A stretch of 64,000 nt of DNA, taken from Lineus longissimus. Lineage: Eukaryota; Nemertea; Pilidiophora; Heteronemertea; Lineidae. The position numbers and the translations under genes are program-made. A model generated the notes under the pieces. It worked only from the letters and a program-made list of their open reading frames with translations, searched no databases and was not told where the DNA came from. This document shows positions 1 to 12,291 of the stretch, piece after piece (position 1 is the first letter of the stretch; each line of letters opens with the position of its first letter). Location: contig NC_088324.1 of assembly GCF_910592395.1 (NCBI RefSeq), positions 1,056,001 to 1,120,000 on the forward strand, read 5' to 3'.

Positions 1-866
1 GACACAGGGCACTGTCTGCAGCCCTTGTGGAGTCATATACTTGGTGATTAATACTAAAGGGAATCTCAAAAAGCAACCTCCTTTTCAGGGCAGCTCCATT
101 TCTGCCCTAATGCATGTGCTGCAAATCCTTGGGAAAACTAGGTGTTCATTCGCTGAGAGGTCACATGTCTATGGCAATACCAAAGCTTGATATGATAGAA
201 CACTGGGTATAGACAAAACAAACTAATGAGCTTATTGGCCAATGGCGAATTCACAACTATGCAGACATGTTTTAGGGGGTTGCAATGATCACTCTTTGGT
301 CACGAAGATGAAGTTGGTGAAAATGTTAAATACATTTATTGTAAAAACCATAAATTGATACAGTCACAGCAGAACAAAGGAGTTTACTAAAACAGTCCTC
401 AAATGGCTTTTGCATATGATTCTTCGTTTGTTACGATATCATTCTTTTAGATATTTTCACCAAATATTGTAAGCTGAGATCACGGTTACATCCTGCAACA
501 TCTTGAAAGTAGCCAGTTGCCTGTTTGCCTTCTTTCCTATCGACCCTGTCTTGAGATAAGACGTGTCGAGTCCTCCTCACATCGTGGCGCATCTCAGATA
601 ATCTTTGACGAGTTGGTAGGAGAGGGCATAAAGATGAAAGTCCTGCTGAGGGCCATGGCGTGATAACGTGACTGCTCATTTCGTTTGCGTCGTAATGGGG
701 AAGAGACAGGGCTTGAGTACATGGTAGTATGGGCCGTGTGTGCTGTGATTGGATGGGTTCAAATATGGTCTGGATAATGGCGCAATGCCGCCATATTGGA
801 TGGGAGACACAGAGCACAGCATGAACATGGCTGAGTCTGTACGGTGCCAGTGCACTACACCAGTCA
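1..866. other. no gene or repeat recognised
   Basis: Unique-looking sequence. Open frames here are short, show no domain or compositional signal, and some run into the adjacent transposable element. I see nothing that I can support as a gene. Confidence 0.5.
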
Positions 867-1235
867 ATAGCATTCCGCGAAGATGACGTCACTGCAGCTG
901 CTGTCCTCTATTTCCCCATCGCTGAATTACAGGCAATGTCGGACAAACATGCGGTTTCGTAATGGATTCAGGCTTTCTAACTAGGGCAGTTAGATTCAAT
1001 CTGGCACATGTCCGAGTGTTGGAAATACTACATAATTGTTCTGAATATTTCTCTCTCTGACTCTATGGTATCATTCATGTTAAAAACAATGCAGGGTCAA
1101 AGGTAATTGACTTTGAAATAAGCTCAAATGCGTAGAAATGAGTGTCGATGTCCGACTGTCACGTGACTAAAACGTCATCAATATCTTATGCAAATGACCT
1201 TGTGAGCTATAGACAGTAACGTCGCGGAATGCTAT
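867..1235 (+). mobile_element. MITE family A, copy 1
   Basis: Non-autonomous DNA transposon of about 369 bp with short terminal inverted repeats (GCATTCCGCG / CGCGGAATGC) just inside TA, which suggests TA target duplications. Five other copies occur in this window (2704, 25511, 29643, 31307, 42912). It has no coding capacity. Inside are a TGACGTCA octamer (884-891), CAGCTG, and the palindrome GTCACGTGAC (1158-1167). The TATA-like motif near the right end of other copies is mutated here. The superfamily is not proven; TA duplications would fit Tc1/mariner-like elements. Confidence 0.85.
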
Positions 1236-2703
1236 TGAACACAAAGAAGAAGAACAGAGCACAGTAATCATGCACTGACCAAACATCATTGTTCTGTTGT
1301 CCGTGGCTGGTGTCGTGTCGTCAGTAGTTGTAATGACATTGACAGGACTCTGTTGTGGATCAAGGGAATGCCAACGCAATTCTAAACTACACGTAAAGAA
1401 AATATTTTTGATGATGTGTTATTGGATTTTTGGCATCAAACACTTTTGTCGATAATGAAGTTAGCCCTTCCTCCTCTATTTACTACTAAATTGGCTCAAC
1501 TCAAGATTTCGTCAACTGACACTATGAAAATGCGAATAATAATACATCAACCCAATCAAAGGTCTTTAAAATGACCACTAGTATTTACATCTAGCTAACA
1601 AGATTTCAACACTGAAGTCGACTTCGCTAGTGCTTCATTACCATGGCTACGCTGGCCAAGCGGAAAATATGTTATTGACCACAATTTTGATCGGCTATTA
1701 TAAATGGCAACCGCTAAGTAGAATAATGCCAGTAATCGCAGGTGTAGCGATGTTGTCTGACCGACTCGCTTGGAAACACCATGACAACAGTCGCGAACTC
1801 TATTTCTCTTGGGATTTTTGTAAGCCTGAAAATGCTTGCACGCTCGGACTTATAATAAAATTAATTTCTGAAAATGATAGGAATATCCTCCTACTTGATG
1901 TGTCTCTTAATCTATACTTTATGTTACGTGTATAATATTGAATTGCGAATTGATGCTTGTAATGGGTCTTATTTCTAAAGGGAGACGACTCCAAAGTCGA
2001 GTCGCAGCCACTGAGATCTTCGGTCTTATCCTGTTTTTAATATATGAGGGCCTATGGAAATCTGTAAGGAGGACAACCTGGTATTAAAGAAGATGCACGT
2101 TGGTCTGATTCTGGTGAAGGCCAGACAGCTAGGGGATAGAAAACGCATTTAGCCTTGAAGCAGGCTAGGAGAATTTAAATTCAATCCTACACTTGATCTG
2201 ACTGGAAGCCAGTGCGGCTGGTGTTATAATGAAGGTGTGGCGTCGTTTCGCATTTTAGTGTTGAATATCAGTCTGACACGTGTGTGTAATCTACAGGTGG
2301 AGCCGCTAAGACCATTGAACTAAAATGTGTATTGACAATGTTTTTCTGAAAAAATCAAACAACCTAATCCCCCACCCCAGGTAATGCCCTCTCTGCTCTT
2401 CCAAAGCTATTCGTGTTCGGCCTGATGAACTAGATTAAGCCAGCATCGACCATCTCTGATGCTCAGGTGGTCGCATTGCGATCCCCAATCCACACGGTCT
2501 TGGCAGATTGATAGCCAGTGGTGATGGGGTCAGACACATTATCGCGGGGGTTGTTGGCTCAACACTGGCTGAATGCGATTAGCAACGATCGTTGACTTGT
2601 GGAGGTGATATAGGCAGCAGGTTTGTCGATCATAGGTTTGGTTTCCCTAAGTAACTGCATTAACGTTGCAATTTATGTCAACCTTTGATTATAGGTTTGT
2701 CGA
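1236..2703. other. no gene recognised
   Basis: AT-rich sequence between two family A copies. The longest open frame (1630-1935, + strand) has an unconvincing composition and no recognisable domain, so it is not called. Confidence 0.45.
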
Positions 2704-3072
2704 ATAGCATTCCGCGAAGATGACGTCACTGCAGCTGCTGCCCTCTATTTCCCCATCGCTGAATTACAAGCAATGTCGGACAAACATGCGGTTTTGTAAT
2801 GGATTCAGGCTTTCTAACTAGGGCAGTTAGATTCAATCTGGCACATGTCCGAGTGTTGGAAATACTACATAACTGTTCTGAATATTTCTCTCTCTGACTC
2901 TATGGTATCATTCATGCTAAAAACAATGCAGGGTCAAAGATATTTGACTTTGAAATAAGCTCAAATGCGTAGAAATAAGTGTCGATGTCCGACTGTCACG
3001 TGACTAAAACGTCATCAATATCTTGTGCAAATGACCTTGTGAGCTATAAATAGTAACTTCGCGGGATGCTAT
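2704..3072 (+). mobile_element. MITE family A, copy 2
   Basis: Second copy in the same orientation as copy 1, the two being near-identical by eye. It carries TGACGTCA (2721-2728), GTCACGTGAC, and TATAAATAG (3045-3053) close to its right end, reading outward. The right terminal repeat has one change (CGCGGGATGC). Confidence 0.85.
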
Positions 3073-4436
3073 TCCACTCTTCATCGTGAAAGGTATAACT
3101 GGATAATAGTGGATACCTAGCAGATGATTCAATCATAAGAACCTCTGTTGATTATCATGAACCATGTTTTATATCATAGAGACTAAGATTGGCCATCATT
3201 GATTCTATCTGTGTATCTATACCGTGTGTTCCATCGCAGTTCTATTAGTGTTATTGCATCATGACTGATTTCATTTCAAAGTCGCCAGAAATTGACCAAT
3301 TAATTGTGAATATGGTCATGTCGTTTCCCTCAGATTCTTCGTCATATAATCTATGCCGGGCCGTTATCATAGATCTATGACGGGTATCTTCTCTCATAGA
3401 TTCTGCGACAGACACTTTGACCTGTCTGGCATGCGTGTAGGCCTGAAGCTTTTACAGTTATGGTCAGCATTTAGCAATAGAAAATGCAGACCTGAGGGGG
3501 GATGCATCCGCTCTGGCCCAATGACAATAGGCGACACCTTATCAGAAACAACCGCTCACGTTTCTCACACCATCTTTACTTAACATCCAGACTGTGCTTC
3601 ATTGGCGCTGTTGCTTATTGTTGCTGCCCGGTAGATAGATTACCATCTGACATTTCACCCCTTTATCACCTACACAGGCAATCGCAAGTCCTATAGACCC
3701 TCAATAAGATTATGGGGAGGGCTTGAAGGGTGTAGCATCGTTCAGTTGTTATTGCGGCAGTTGTCCGGAGGTGATTAATAGCTTAAAGACTCATAAATTC
3801 GGTGTATTTGTACCAGCGATTATTTCAAAGTTAAGGCCTAATTTCCACTAGAGCAGTTTCCAACGCGGGTCGATGTCAAAGTATCGATAAAAGATGCAAG
3901 ATACAGGTAACACATCTTGACCCTCAAGCCTTGGATCCACTCCGCCGACCCGGACTCCGTTACACCAACCCTTGACGCAATACGCAGATCTGCCTGTATA
4001 AGTAGGTTCTGTTATCTGTTTTTCCTCACTAGATGACATGCTTCCGCCGATCTTGTGTTGGGAAGCTTCCCGCTGTTTCTGGCACATATTACCGTACCAT
4101 ACCTTCCTGTGATTGATACAAAAAATTAAAACTCATAATAAATTAAATATGTCTTCTTAATTTTTGAACTATTTATTGCCAGTGTTAACGACTCATGAAT
4201 GAGAACGCGTGATTTATAAAAAAAGTTGCTCGATAAATAGAATAGGCACAATAACCAATCAGAAGACCTGTAACCATTAACAAGAGCGCACTTTGATCAG
4301 TTGATTTTGTTTACACATGTGAACATGGTGAATGCATGTCAGTCAGTTGGCCGCGGCGTGACAGTGACAGAATGACATGCACCCTGGGAGAAATCCATTA
4401 CTGTTATTATTTATTGGAAGTGACTACTTGGCAAGC
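3073..4436. other. no gene recognised
   Basis: No repeat family or exon recognised. Small palindromic AT-rich words occur around 3350-3400 (such as ATCATAGATCTATGA). The short open frames have no support. Confidence 0.4.
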
Positions 4437-4608
4437 CCGGTGTAAAAGTAGAAAGTGTCCCCCCTGGAAAAAGTGTCCGGGCCTATTGTATTCTAACAGA
4501 TTATGGCATATAGTTCTATAGAGGCCATGGCTGTCAATAGCTCAGCGCATAATAGAATCCTTTGTTTCCGGACATTTTATCCTAGGACATTTTAAACTTC
4601 TACACCGG
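4437..4608 (+). mobile_element. MITE family B, copy 1 (CCGGTGTAAAAG ends)
   Basis: Element of 172 bp bounded by CCGGTGTA and TACACCGG. The imperfect terminal inverted repeats run about 44 bp and contain two spaced GTGTCC or ATGTCC words on each side. The same element lies at 6202-6378 (inverted) and 10382-10552. It sits inside a repeat of another family: the flanks read GGCAAG on the left and CTTACCAAAC on the right. Confidence 0.8.
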
Positions 4609-4821
4609 CTTACCAAACAGCGACTTTTTCTTGTCCTGAATGGAGAGCCGAACTCATTAATATTAAAGTAAAGTCTCCAGCTCGCCAAACAGGGTAGATA
4701 TTTTACCTGTTTTGCAAGCCCGGCTGGCCGAACAGGGTGGCTTTTTAGTGCTGTTTGGCAAGCGGCTCTCCAAACAGGACAAAAAAAGATGCCTGTTCGG
4801 CGAGCGGCTTGCCAAATAGAC
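4609..4821 (-). repeat. TTTGGC(A/G)AGC repeat family C, copy 1
   Basis: Built of several spaced, alternately inverted copies of a core like CTGTTTGGCAAGC and GCTTGCCAAACAG, with short T/A tracts between them. A homologous block in the opposite orientation is at 32639-32800 and a shorter relative at 33101-33178. It abuts family B on its left and family D on its right. The multi-hairpin layout suggests a foldback-type non-autonomous element, but its true ends are not defined. Confidence 0.65.
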
Positions 4822-5001
4822 CCGGTGTAATGTTTTTGAGTGTTTCTGTTTTTGAGTGTTTCCCCTCATTGTTTGGGAACGCTCAAAAATAGATTGACGA
4901 GTTTTTCTGTGTATCCCCCCTATTGAAAAGTCATGGTCTCTCTAGCTGCCTATTGTTTGGAAACGCTGAAACATGGGGAACAACCACAGATGTTACACCG
5001 G
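4822..5001 (+). mobile_element. MITE family D, copy 1 (CCGGTGTAA ends)
   Basis: Element of 180 bp with CCGGTGTAA at the left and GTTACACCGG at the right. It contains paired words GTTTGGGAACGCTC and GTTTGGAAACGCTG. A homologous copy in reverse orientation is at 52257-52436. No coding capacity. Confidence 0.8.
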
Positions 5002-5609
5002 CCATATTTATTATGCAGGGTAGTTCAGTCACTTCGGCACATGTTCATATCGGTTATGCACCAGTAGCATTAAAATGTGCACTTGTTTAACCAAAGTAAC
5101 AACACAACCATTAGACTATAGTTGTTGGTCCCGTCTTGCAGGGTATGCTATAGACTGCTCGTCCACAGCGGTCAGGTAGTTAATGTCATCGATACCTGTA
5201 GTTGTCTTTTGCAAGTGTGTCTCAATCGGTGTGACAATCTGTGCCAATCGTAACACAAGCCTCTCCAGTTGCTTTATGATATAAACAACCTCACTTCTAG
5301 TCTTCTACGTTCAAAAACGTTGTGTTGAAAGTGTATAGTGGCAACATGTCAAGACTGGAGGCGAGAATGAAAATCGTGAGCCGTTCATGAAAAATCACAA
5401 TTTTGAAAGCAGCGTTCTGATTGGCTCATCACAACTCGAGGCGCACGAGAAACAGAATATGGCATGTTTTTCTTCAGAGGCGGGAGGGGAGGTAACGGAC
5501 GGAGTAACTATAATGGTTCTGCATGAGATAACAGCTGGGGCCAACTATTGGTTTGCTGCGGCGCAACCATATTAGAAAACGGCTCTTGTGAAATCAGCTC
5601 GCGGTCGTA
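5002..5609. other. no gene recognised
   Basis: Single-copy in this window as far as I can see. The open frame at 5387-5575 is short and has no recognisable features. Confidence 0.4.
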
Positions 5610-6022
5610 GTTCACTTTGAGATCAATGCGTGGTCTCACCATACCAGTTTTAAATGGTATTTTCCATTTAAAACACAGTTTTTCTTTAATTGAGAATAAG
5701 GTGTGTTTAAACTGAAGATAATAGTGAATGTTCTGCCCAATTGGCTTACTTATGTGGCTTTGGGGCTCAAATCAACCCGTTCTGATCAAAAAGCTGATTC
5801 GCGGGTTAAAAGCCGTCCAAAATCACCCCCCCCCCTTACTTCAGACCCTAAACCCTGAAATTATCATACATAACGTCCAACGAACATTTCATGGTTTGAC
5901 AGGCTTGGATGAATCTATTTGGCTGTGGAAGGTTTCCTCGCTGATAAACTCTGGACGAAAGTTATGAGCGTGTGAATTGTGCCAATTTAACTGAAAAATT
6001 GCTTAGACGTTTATTACAGGTA
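5610..6022 (+). repeat. dispersed repeat E, copy 1
   Basis: About 410 bp that aligns throughout with 34521-34922, from TTTGAGATCAATGCGTGG to TTTATTACAGGTA. Both copies contain a poly-C run, the word GATTCGCGGGTTAAAAGCCG, and the word GGATGAATCTATTTGGCTGT. I see no terminal inverted repeats, poly-A tail or coding frame conserved between the copies, so the class is unknown. Confidence 0.75.
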
Positions 6023-6201
6023 CGTGACCTATTATATTTCAGCGGTCCCAGCCTCGCAGTGTTTGATGAGAGAACCAATACCGACAAACAGTTTCAATTC
6101 TAAGACACCTGAAACTTAACATTGAGATCTGATTTTGACTACTCCCATATTCTGTACCAATTCAAGCAGTTGGTTGTGGCACTAAAACCGTTGCGTTGCA
6201 A

Positions 6202-6378
6202 CCGGTGTAGAAGTTTAAAATGTCCTAGGATAAAATGTCCGGGAACAAAGGATTCTATTATGCGCTGAGCTATTGACGGTCATTGCCTCTATAGAACCAT
6301 ATGCCATAATCTGTCAGAATACAATAGGCCCGGACACTTTTTCCAGGGGGGGGGACACTTTTTACTTTTACACCGGAA
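6202..6378 (-). mobile_element. MITE family B, copy 2 (inverted)
   Basis: Reverse-orientation copy of the 4437-4608 element, bounded by CCGGTGTAGAAG and TACACCGG. It carries a short poly-G run next to the GTGTCC-like words. Confidence 0.8.
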
Positions 6379-8529
6379 TAAGTTGCAGTGCCATTCCAAC
6401 CAAGCTGTCTTAGCTCACCGAACACTGGAGCTGCCATTTCTCACCCAAGCCTCGGCTTCAGCCTACTTTTGGCTCCTATGCTCATGACCTTTGGTGAGAT
6501 AACCAATACCTCCGATTCGATACCAATTTCTTATTCTGTGACAACGTGTTCCACTGCCTTCCAAAGTTTCATGCATTGCCAGAAATAGAAATTGGTTTTC
6601 CTCACATTTAATCGTCATATTTACCAAACATCATAAAAGTCATTTATTGCAGATGTTAGCTCTTGTTTCTGTCAGGTGATTAATCAGCGAGCTGTCAGGC
6701 AGGGTTTATTGGCTCTCACTATTATTAATGTCAGCTACTAATTAGATTGTGTCTAACAAGAGTTACACCTGTAAATTGAAACCTGGTCCCAAGGGAAGGG
6801 GGTAGTTATCCAAACCTTATCATTGCAAAATCCCTCTGTCTGGCAAAATAAGTCTAACTGTCCTGAATCCCCACAGTGGTTTCTTGCCCATTTCAGAGTT
6901 AAAAAGACGACCGTTCCTCCTCCTGTAAGGAGAGAGACTCTACTTTTAGTGTCATAGCCTACATATTAGAACATAAGCCAAAACCACTGTGACCGATGTT
7001 TCACTGAGTTGTAGTCATTGCAGAATGTAGGCATATCAACTTTACAGAGCTAATAGCATCGCATGTTGTATACATTACGCATTGGCGTCTGAGGAATACT
7101 TCAGATATATTGGTTACCACAATTGACATTCGATCCCAGGCTGCCTCGAGTTCAGTTTCAATGATTCGAGGCAAAAACGACTAATCATGGTATTCGACTT
7201 TTTATTAGGTATATATATGACTGAATCTGAAACCTGTGTCTTTGTACACGGACAACAGTTACTTCAATTAAGATGTCTGCTTGTAGTGCATGTTGACTAG
7301 TAAAGAATCGCTTTTAGTTCAAACCTGCCCCAGGCGAATGACTTGAATGGCATTTTTGAAGGTTTCGTAACTTAATCACCCCACAGACAGTTGTTGTTAT
7401 TATACTGACCTGCAGTAGTTATCTCACGTGACAAAGATCGTGTTGGATGGGATCACACGTACACAAGCAATCTTTTTATTGCTCATCGCAAGGTCTCACT
7501 GGATAAAGTTGCATGTCTGCTAGGTGTTACAGGGCGGTTGTTTCTCTCCGCCGCCCATCTAACAGCCGACAGGTAGTTGGAACTCTCCGGTACTGGCATT
7601 AGTTCCTCCACAATGATCGGCGCTAACACTATCATATTAAAAGCTTGCGTTGCCGGCACAATGCCTCTGCTATCACAATCCTGTGGTATTGCGGCTAGAA
7701 TGCTACACGTTCAACTTTCAGTTATCGTTTGATACACAATCGATGAATGCACTGGTGCTCTTTTACAGTTCTGGCATATTGATCCAGGTAGAGTGCAGTT
7801 CAGAAGGAATATTTCAAGGAATATTTGGATGAAGTTATTAGGTTTGAGATCCAGCTTTATGCAGGATGTCTGAAATCCACTTCTCCTTCACCAATGTTTG
7901 GAGTCGACAGATTATTTAGACCATTTCTATTGATTGTCTTTCAGGTATTCAACATGGATGTACTAGAAATCGTCAAAGTGATGTGACAGATTTGGATGTA
8001 AAAAACGTGCTAGGATATTCAACAGTGTTATGTCAGGTACGTGCAACTTTTGTCTATCAAAGTTATGCAATGGTTTCACGTGGCATTGGCGGAACATCGC
8101 ACTGCTTTAAAGGGAGACTACAGGCAAGATTGGGCTGGCTACAGAGGTTTTGGTGTGGCAACCATAACCCCTTTGGTTGGTTCAAAATTAAAAGTAGTCA
8201 GAATCGCATTCCATTGTTAATTTTATGTTTTCAAACCTGATTGTTGGTCTTGCTTGTCTCACCAAATGCTGTTCAGAAGGGGCTATCATTTTGACCAAAA
8301 CTTCTTTTCGGCACCATGGTTTTTAGCGACAATCTCATGGTTCAATACCTTCAGTTCAGAGCTCTTCCACTACAGCATCCACTCCGCCAGCCACTCCCAT
8401 CATGCTTGGCATCCTTCATGATCGTACCTGCCTTTGAGCAATATTGAGTGGCCACTTAGCCGTTTGTCATGAACAGACCGAGCCCAAATATTAATGTTGC
8501 CGTAGATTGATTGATCATGCTTGTTGGTA
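6379..8529. other. 2.1 kb without recognised gene
   Basis: No family shared with the rest of the window and no convincing exon. It contains TCACGTGA at 7424-7431. Open frames at 7650 and 7983 are short and lack domain signal. Confidence 0.4.
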
Positions 8530-8994
8530 ACATTTAAAGGGGAAGTGGTCTTTCTTCCCATTCAAAGGGGAAGTGGTCTTTCTTCACATTTAACGGAGGA
8601 GTGGTCTTTCTTCACATTCAAAGGGGAAGTGGTATTTCGTTACATTTAAAGGAGGAGCCGTCTTTCTTCTCATTCAAAGGGGAAGTTGTCTTTCTTCACA
8701 TTTAAAGGAGGAGCGGTCTTTCTTCTCATTCAAAGGGGAAGTTGTCTTTCTTCACATTTTAAAGGAGGAGCGGTCTTTCTTCTCATTCAAAGGGGAAGTT
8801 GTCTTTCTTCACATTTTAAAGGAGGAGTGGTCTTTCTTCACATTCAAAGGGGAAGTGGTCTTTCTTCACATTTAAAGGAGGAGTGGTCTTTCTTCACATT
8901 CAAAGGGGAAGCGGTCTTCCTTCACATTTAAAGGAGAAGTGGTTTTTCTTCACATTCAAGGGAGTGGTATTTCTTCACATTTAAAGGGGAAGTG
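8530..8994 (+). repeat. 28-bp minisatellite
   Basis: About 16 tandem copies of a unit of roughly 28 bp reading like CACATTYAAAGGRGAAGTGG plus TCTTTCTT. Alternate units differ (CATTCAAAGGGGAAG versus CATTTAAAGGAGGAG), which gives a 56-bp higher-order dimer. Open frames inside it are by-products of the repetition. Confidence 0.9.
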
Positions 8995-9600
8995 ATTCTG
9001 CATTGAACCTGGCCAAGGGACTCCAACCTTGCTTCACAAAAAGTCTCTACAACAAATACTACTGAACGGAATCGATCAATCTTGGTTGACTCCGGTTGCG
9101 TTTCTTCTGGACTACCCTGTATACCTTAAACCTGTTTTTTGTGGCTCTTTATTTTTGCAATTTGCAATTTGCAAAAATTTATGAAAAATGTTTTCTCTTT
9201 GGCGGACTAAAAAAGTTTATTGAATCGAGGTTACTCGTAAATCGTAACGTCTGTGAAATCAGGTGGTTGCCTGTTTTTGATGTTCCAGGTCTCCTTCACG
9301 GTGCAAGATTTCTCTGAACATTTTCACATACAGAATTCCTCGGTGGGTTTTAAACCCTTTTTTCTGGATCAGGAGACATCGGCATGACATTTTTACCGAT
9401 AAATGCACGAAAAAAGAGTATATGATTGGTGCAAAATCCTATGTCTTTATAAATGAGTGCACTTCTGATACATTGCTTACATTTTAGCAATGTAGTTCTC
9501 TGGAAGCGTACCGGGGGGCGTCAAAAAGCCCAAGAAGGTGACGTATTTTATGTGGCCGCCTGGTTTTCAGTGCACATTTGAGGAGCGAGTATATGTGCTA
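8995..9600. other. no gene recognised
   Basis: T-rich and A-rich sequence with no supported feature. Confidence 0.4.
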
Positions 9601-9723
9601 TAGAATGGGGTAATTGTAGCCCCGATTTATTTGTAGCCCCTGCATTGTTTGATGCATGGTGATATCAATCAATATCATAGGTAGGGGCTACAATTAAACC
9701 GGGGCTACAATTACCCCATTCTA
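9601..9723. mobile_element. 123-bp palindromic MITE (GAATGGGG ends)
   Basis: Near-perfect inverted repeat. The left arm begins TAGAATGGGGTAATTGTAGC; the right arm is its complement and ends ATTACCCCATTCTA. The arms are about 43 bp and each holds two TGTAGCCCC words. TA at both edges may be the target duplication. Single-stranded, it could fold into one long hairpin. Confidence 0.75.
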
Positions 9724-10381
9724 CCTTATACGTTTAAATTTTTAATCGCTGATTGTGTATATTGTACTTACTGTTTGCAGGTAAAACTAAAGAGAGAGGA
9801 GAGAATGGTATATTTATCATTCAACGTTTGCAACAATAAGCTATTATCGATTAACAATACCTGCGTCTGCCTCTCATACTAGACAACCGTATGTGATGTA
9901 AATAAACAAAATGCTGCCAAACATCGGGCATATTTCGCAGACTCAGTGATCATATTGTCATCGCTAAGTAGCAAGCTCAGAGAGGCGACTAACGCTTGTA
10001 AGCCCACTCTCAGCGAAGCTGTTTCATTCAAGATGCTTTCAACGAAACGTGTTTTATTTCAAATGGTTTGAGAACATTGACGGATTGATTTAAGCAGCTT
10101 GTAAGCATTGCAGTGGGAGTTAAATGTGGGGGACATTGTGCTCACCTGGAAAAGTAGAAAGAAATAGAACAGGTTTGGAATGAAGGATGTTTGCAGAAAT
10201 CAGGTTGTGTGTAGATTTCAGCTGAGGTTTGGAGGTATACGCATAGATCGTGGTAATCAGGCTCCGCCCTCTGGCTGATTCAGGCCATGACACCACGGTG
10301 GATACAACTCTGCCCATCTGATAACATCTAACCAACATGTACAGTTTCCTAGTGCTCATAAATCAATGATATTCATCCAAC
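9724..10381. other. no gene recognised
   Basis: No repeat or exon that I can support. The minus-strand open frame at 10120-10359 lacks recognisable features. Confidence 0.4.
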
Positions 10382-10552
10382 CCGGTGTAAAAGTAAAAAG
10401 TGTCCCCCTAGAAAAAGTGTCCGGGCCTATTGTATTCTGACAGATTATGGCATATGGTTCTATAGAGGCAATGACCGTCACTAGCTCAGCGCATAATAGA
10501 ATCCTTTGTTCCCGGACATTTTATCCTAGGACATTTTAAACTTCTACACCGG
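10382..10552 (+). mobile_element. MITE family B, copy 3
   Basis: 171-bp copy in the same orientation as copy 1, bounded by CCGGTGTAAAAG and CTTCTACACCGG, with the same internal order of words. Confidence 0.8.
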
Positions 10553-10794
10553 CCTGGTCTGCAGATATCAGCTCATGAATATTCATCAGCTCATTGATAT
10601 TTATAAAGTGTCGTATGCAATAAGCTGGTGGCTGGGGTCAGGCGGTAATGACGCTGGAATAATGAGACGATGTCAGTTATGAAACATAAATATTGACAAC
10701 AAAGCCATACAGTTGCATCAGTTAGCTACCGCAGCGTGTGAGGACCAGCATTATTCATGTTCATAGTGTGTGAAGGGTCCTAAGCTGGAAAGTA

Positions 10795-10964
10795 CAGTGG
10801 AACCTCCCTTAGCGGACACCTCTCTATCAACAACAATTAAATACACTAGTTTTGGTCCCAGATTGGTAGTTTCTATTCAATTTGACATCTCTAATCAGTA
10901 CACCTCTCTATTAAGGACATTACTTGTCTATCCCGAAGGTGTCGTTAATCGAGAGGTTCTACTG
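10795..10964 (+). mobile_element. pogo/Tigger-like MITE, copy 1
   Basis: 170 bp flanked by TA on both sides (10793-10794 and 10965-10966). Ends are CAGTGGAACCTCC and GAGAGGTTCTACTG. The CAGT-ended repeats containing AACCTC and the TA duplications are typical of pogo/Tigger relatives of the Tc1/mariner superfamily. There is no transposase. Related copies lie at 11825-12002 and 55491-55651. Confidence 0.8.
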
Positions 10965-10966
10965 TA

Positions 10967-11574
10967 GATAGAAATGAACTCCACAATCCCTTAGCTAGTT
11001 GCTGTAAATAACACTAAAACTGATTTCTGCTTAGAAATAATTCTGAGGTTTGCAAGCATGTTGCCAGGAAGGGCCCAACAGCTCTGTCGATGTCTCAATA
11101 TATCCAATTTTAGTTCTATTCGAGAAACACTGACCTGAGTGATAAGGCAAATTCTGCAGAGTGGCCTACCGGAACATGCAGTCAGGGTATCAATAAACAG
11201 TTATGCCAGGATGGACAAAATATGTACAGTGCAGTGGCCAGCGCTTGCTCTTTGTTTTATTCTTTACTGACTGATGTTGTCAGTTTGAATTGCGTTCTGC
11301 ATCTCTCCATGCACCTGGCTTTGGTTATGCCTAATATGTGAGGGCCTTATTTGGAACAGGACCTGCTGTCACTGGTCTCAATGCATTGTGCAAAATAGCG
11401 TACTCCAATCAATCTATTGGGGGTTGCATGTAGATAGCAGCAATAAGTCCCTAAATGCAGTTAATTTCGTGTTTAACCTTTAATAAAACTTCAGTAACGT
11501 TAGAAATTTAATGTAGCTCAATCATCGTGCCCATTTAACTAATGTATATTACATTTCAACTTTGCCCGCTCCAT
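10967..11574. other. no gene recognised
   Basis: Nothing supported here. Confidence 0.4.
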
Positions 11575-11627
11575 GGGTATATGCATGGAGGTATTATTAA
11601 GAATAATAATACCTCCATGGTATATCC
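11575..11627. repeat. imperfect hairpin
   Basis: Inverted repeat around a 3-5 nt centre: GGTATATGCATGGAGG then TATTATT, mirrored by AATAATACCTCC then ATGGTATATCC. It may be the remains of a small palindromic MITE. Confidence 0.55.
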
Positions 11628-11824
11628 AATGGCTAATGTGGTGTTATTTATTGCTGTAGGTGAAGGCGGAGTCAATTTCAGGTGATAACATTGCCTTGCT
11701 ATATCAGCATAGGATCACGGTTTATTGTCGTCATCAAAATCAAAATTGTCATGTCGAAGCGAGTTGAACAATGTGCTTGCCTATCATGTGATCCTGGACT
11801 TCGTTATCGAAGGTGAGCTAATTA

Positions 11825-12002
11825 CAGTATAACCTCTCTATAAAGGACACACTCGAGACTGACAAGTGCTGTCCTTAATATAGAGGTTTCCTGATTAGAG
11901 AGGTCAAATTGAATGGAAACAACCAATTTGGGACCAAAACTGGTTTCCCTAAAAGAGAGGTTGTCCTTAATAGAGAGGTGTCCGCTAATGGAGGTTCCCC
12001 TG
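11825..12002 (-). mobile_element. pogo/Tigger-like MITE, copy 2
   Basis: 178 bp flanked by TA (11823-11824 and 12003-12004), with ends CAGTATAACCTC and GAGGTTCCCCTG. Internal words (GGACCAAAACTGG, AGAGAGGTCAAATTGAAT) match copy 1 in the opposite orientation. Runs of TAGAGAGGT occur inside. Confidence 0.8.
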
Positions 12003-12291
12003 TAATCTGAATGGCATGAGTATATGAATAGTCGACCGCTATGTTCCCATCGAGGATGGAAACCTCTCGCATAAAGTGATCTCATCCCAGTATTCTGGTT
12101 GTGAACTTTTCCTCACAAACAAAGCAGATTCGGAGCAGAAATTATTATTTATGGGTGATTAATACCCGCTTGGAATTACCATGAGTTATGAAGCCTGATA
12201 GGACCAGGGTCTAGATTGATACCCATTATGAATAATCTGGGTTAAACGAAATATTTTCTTCTTGGCCTCCCTCCCCTCAACATTGGTTGAA

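Noticed and set aside
8686-8931. 81-codon repetitive ORF
   Set aside because: By-product of the 28-bp minisatellite (three units equal 28 codons).
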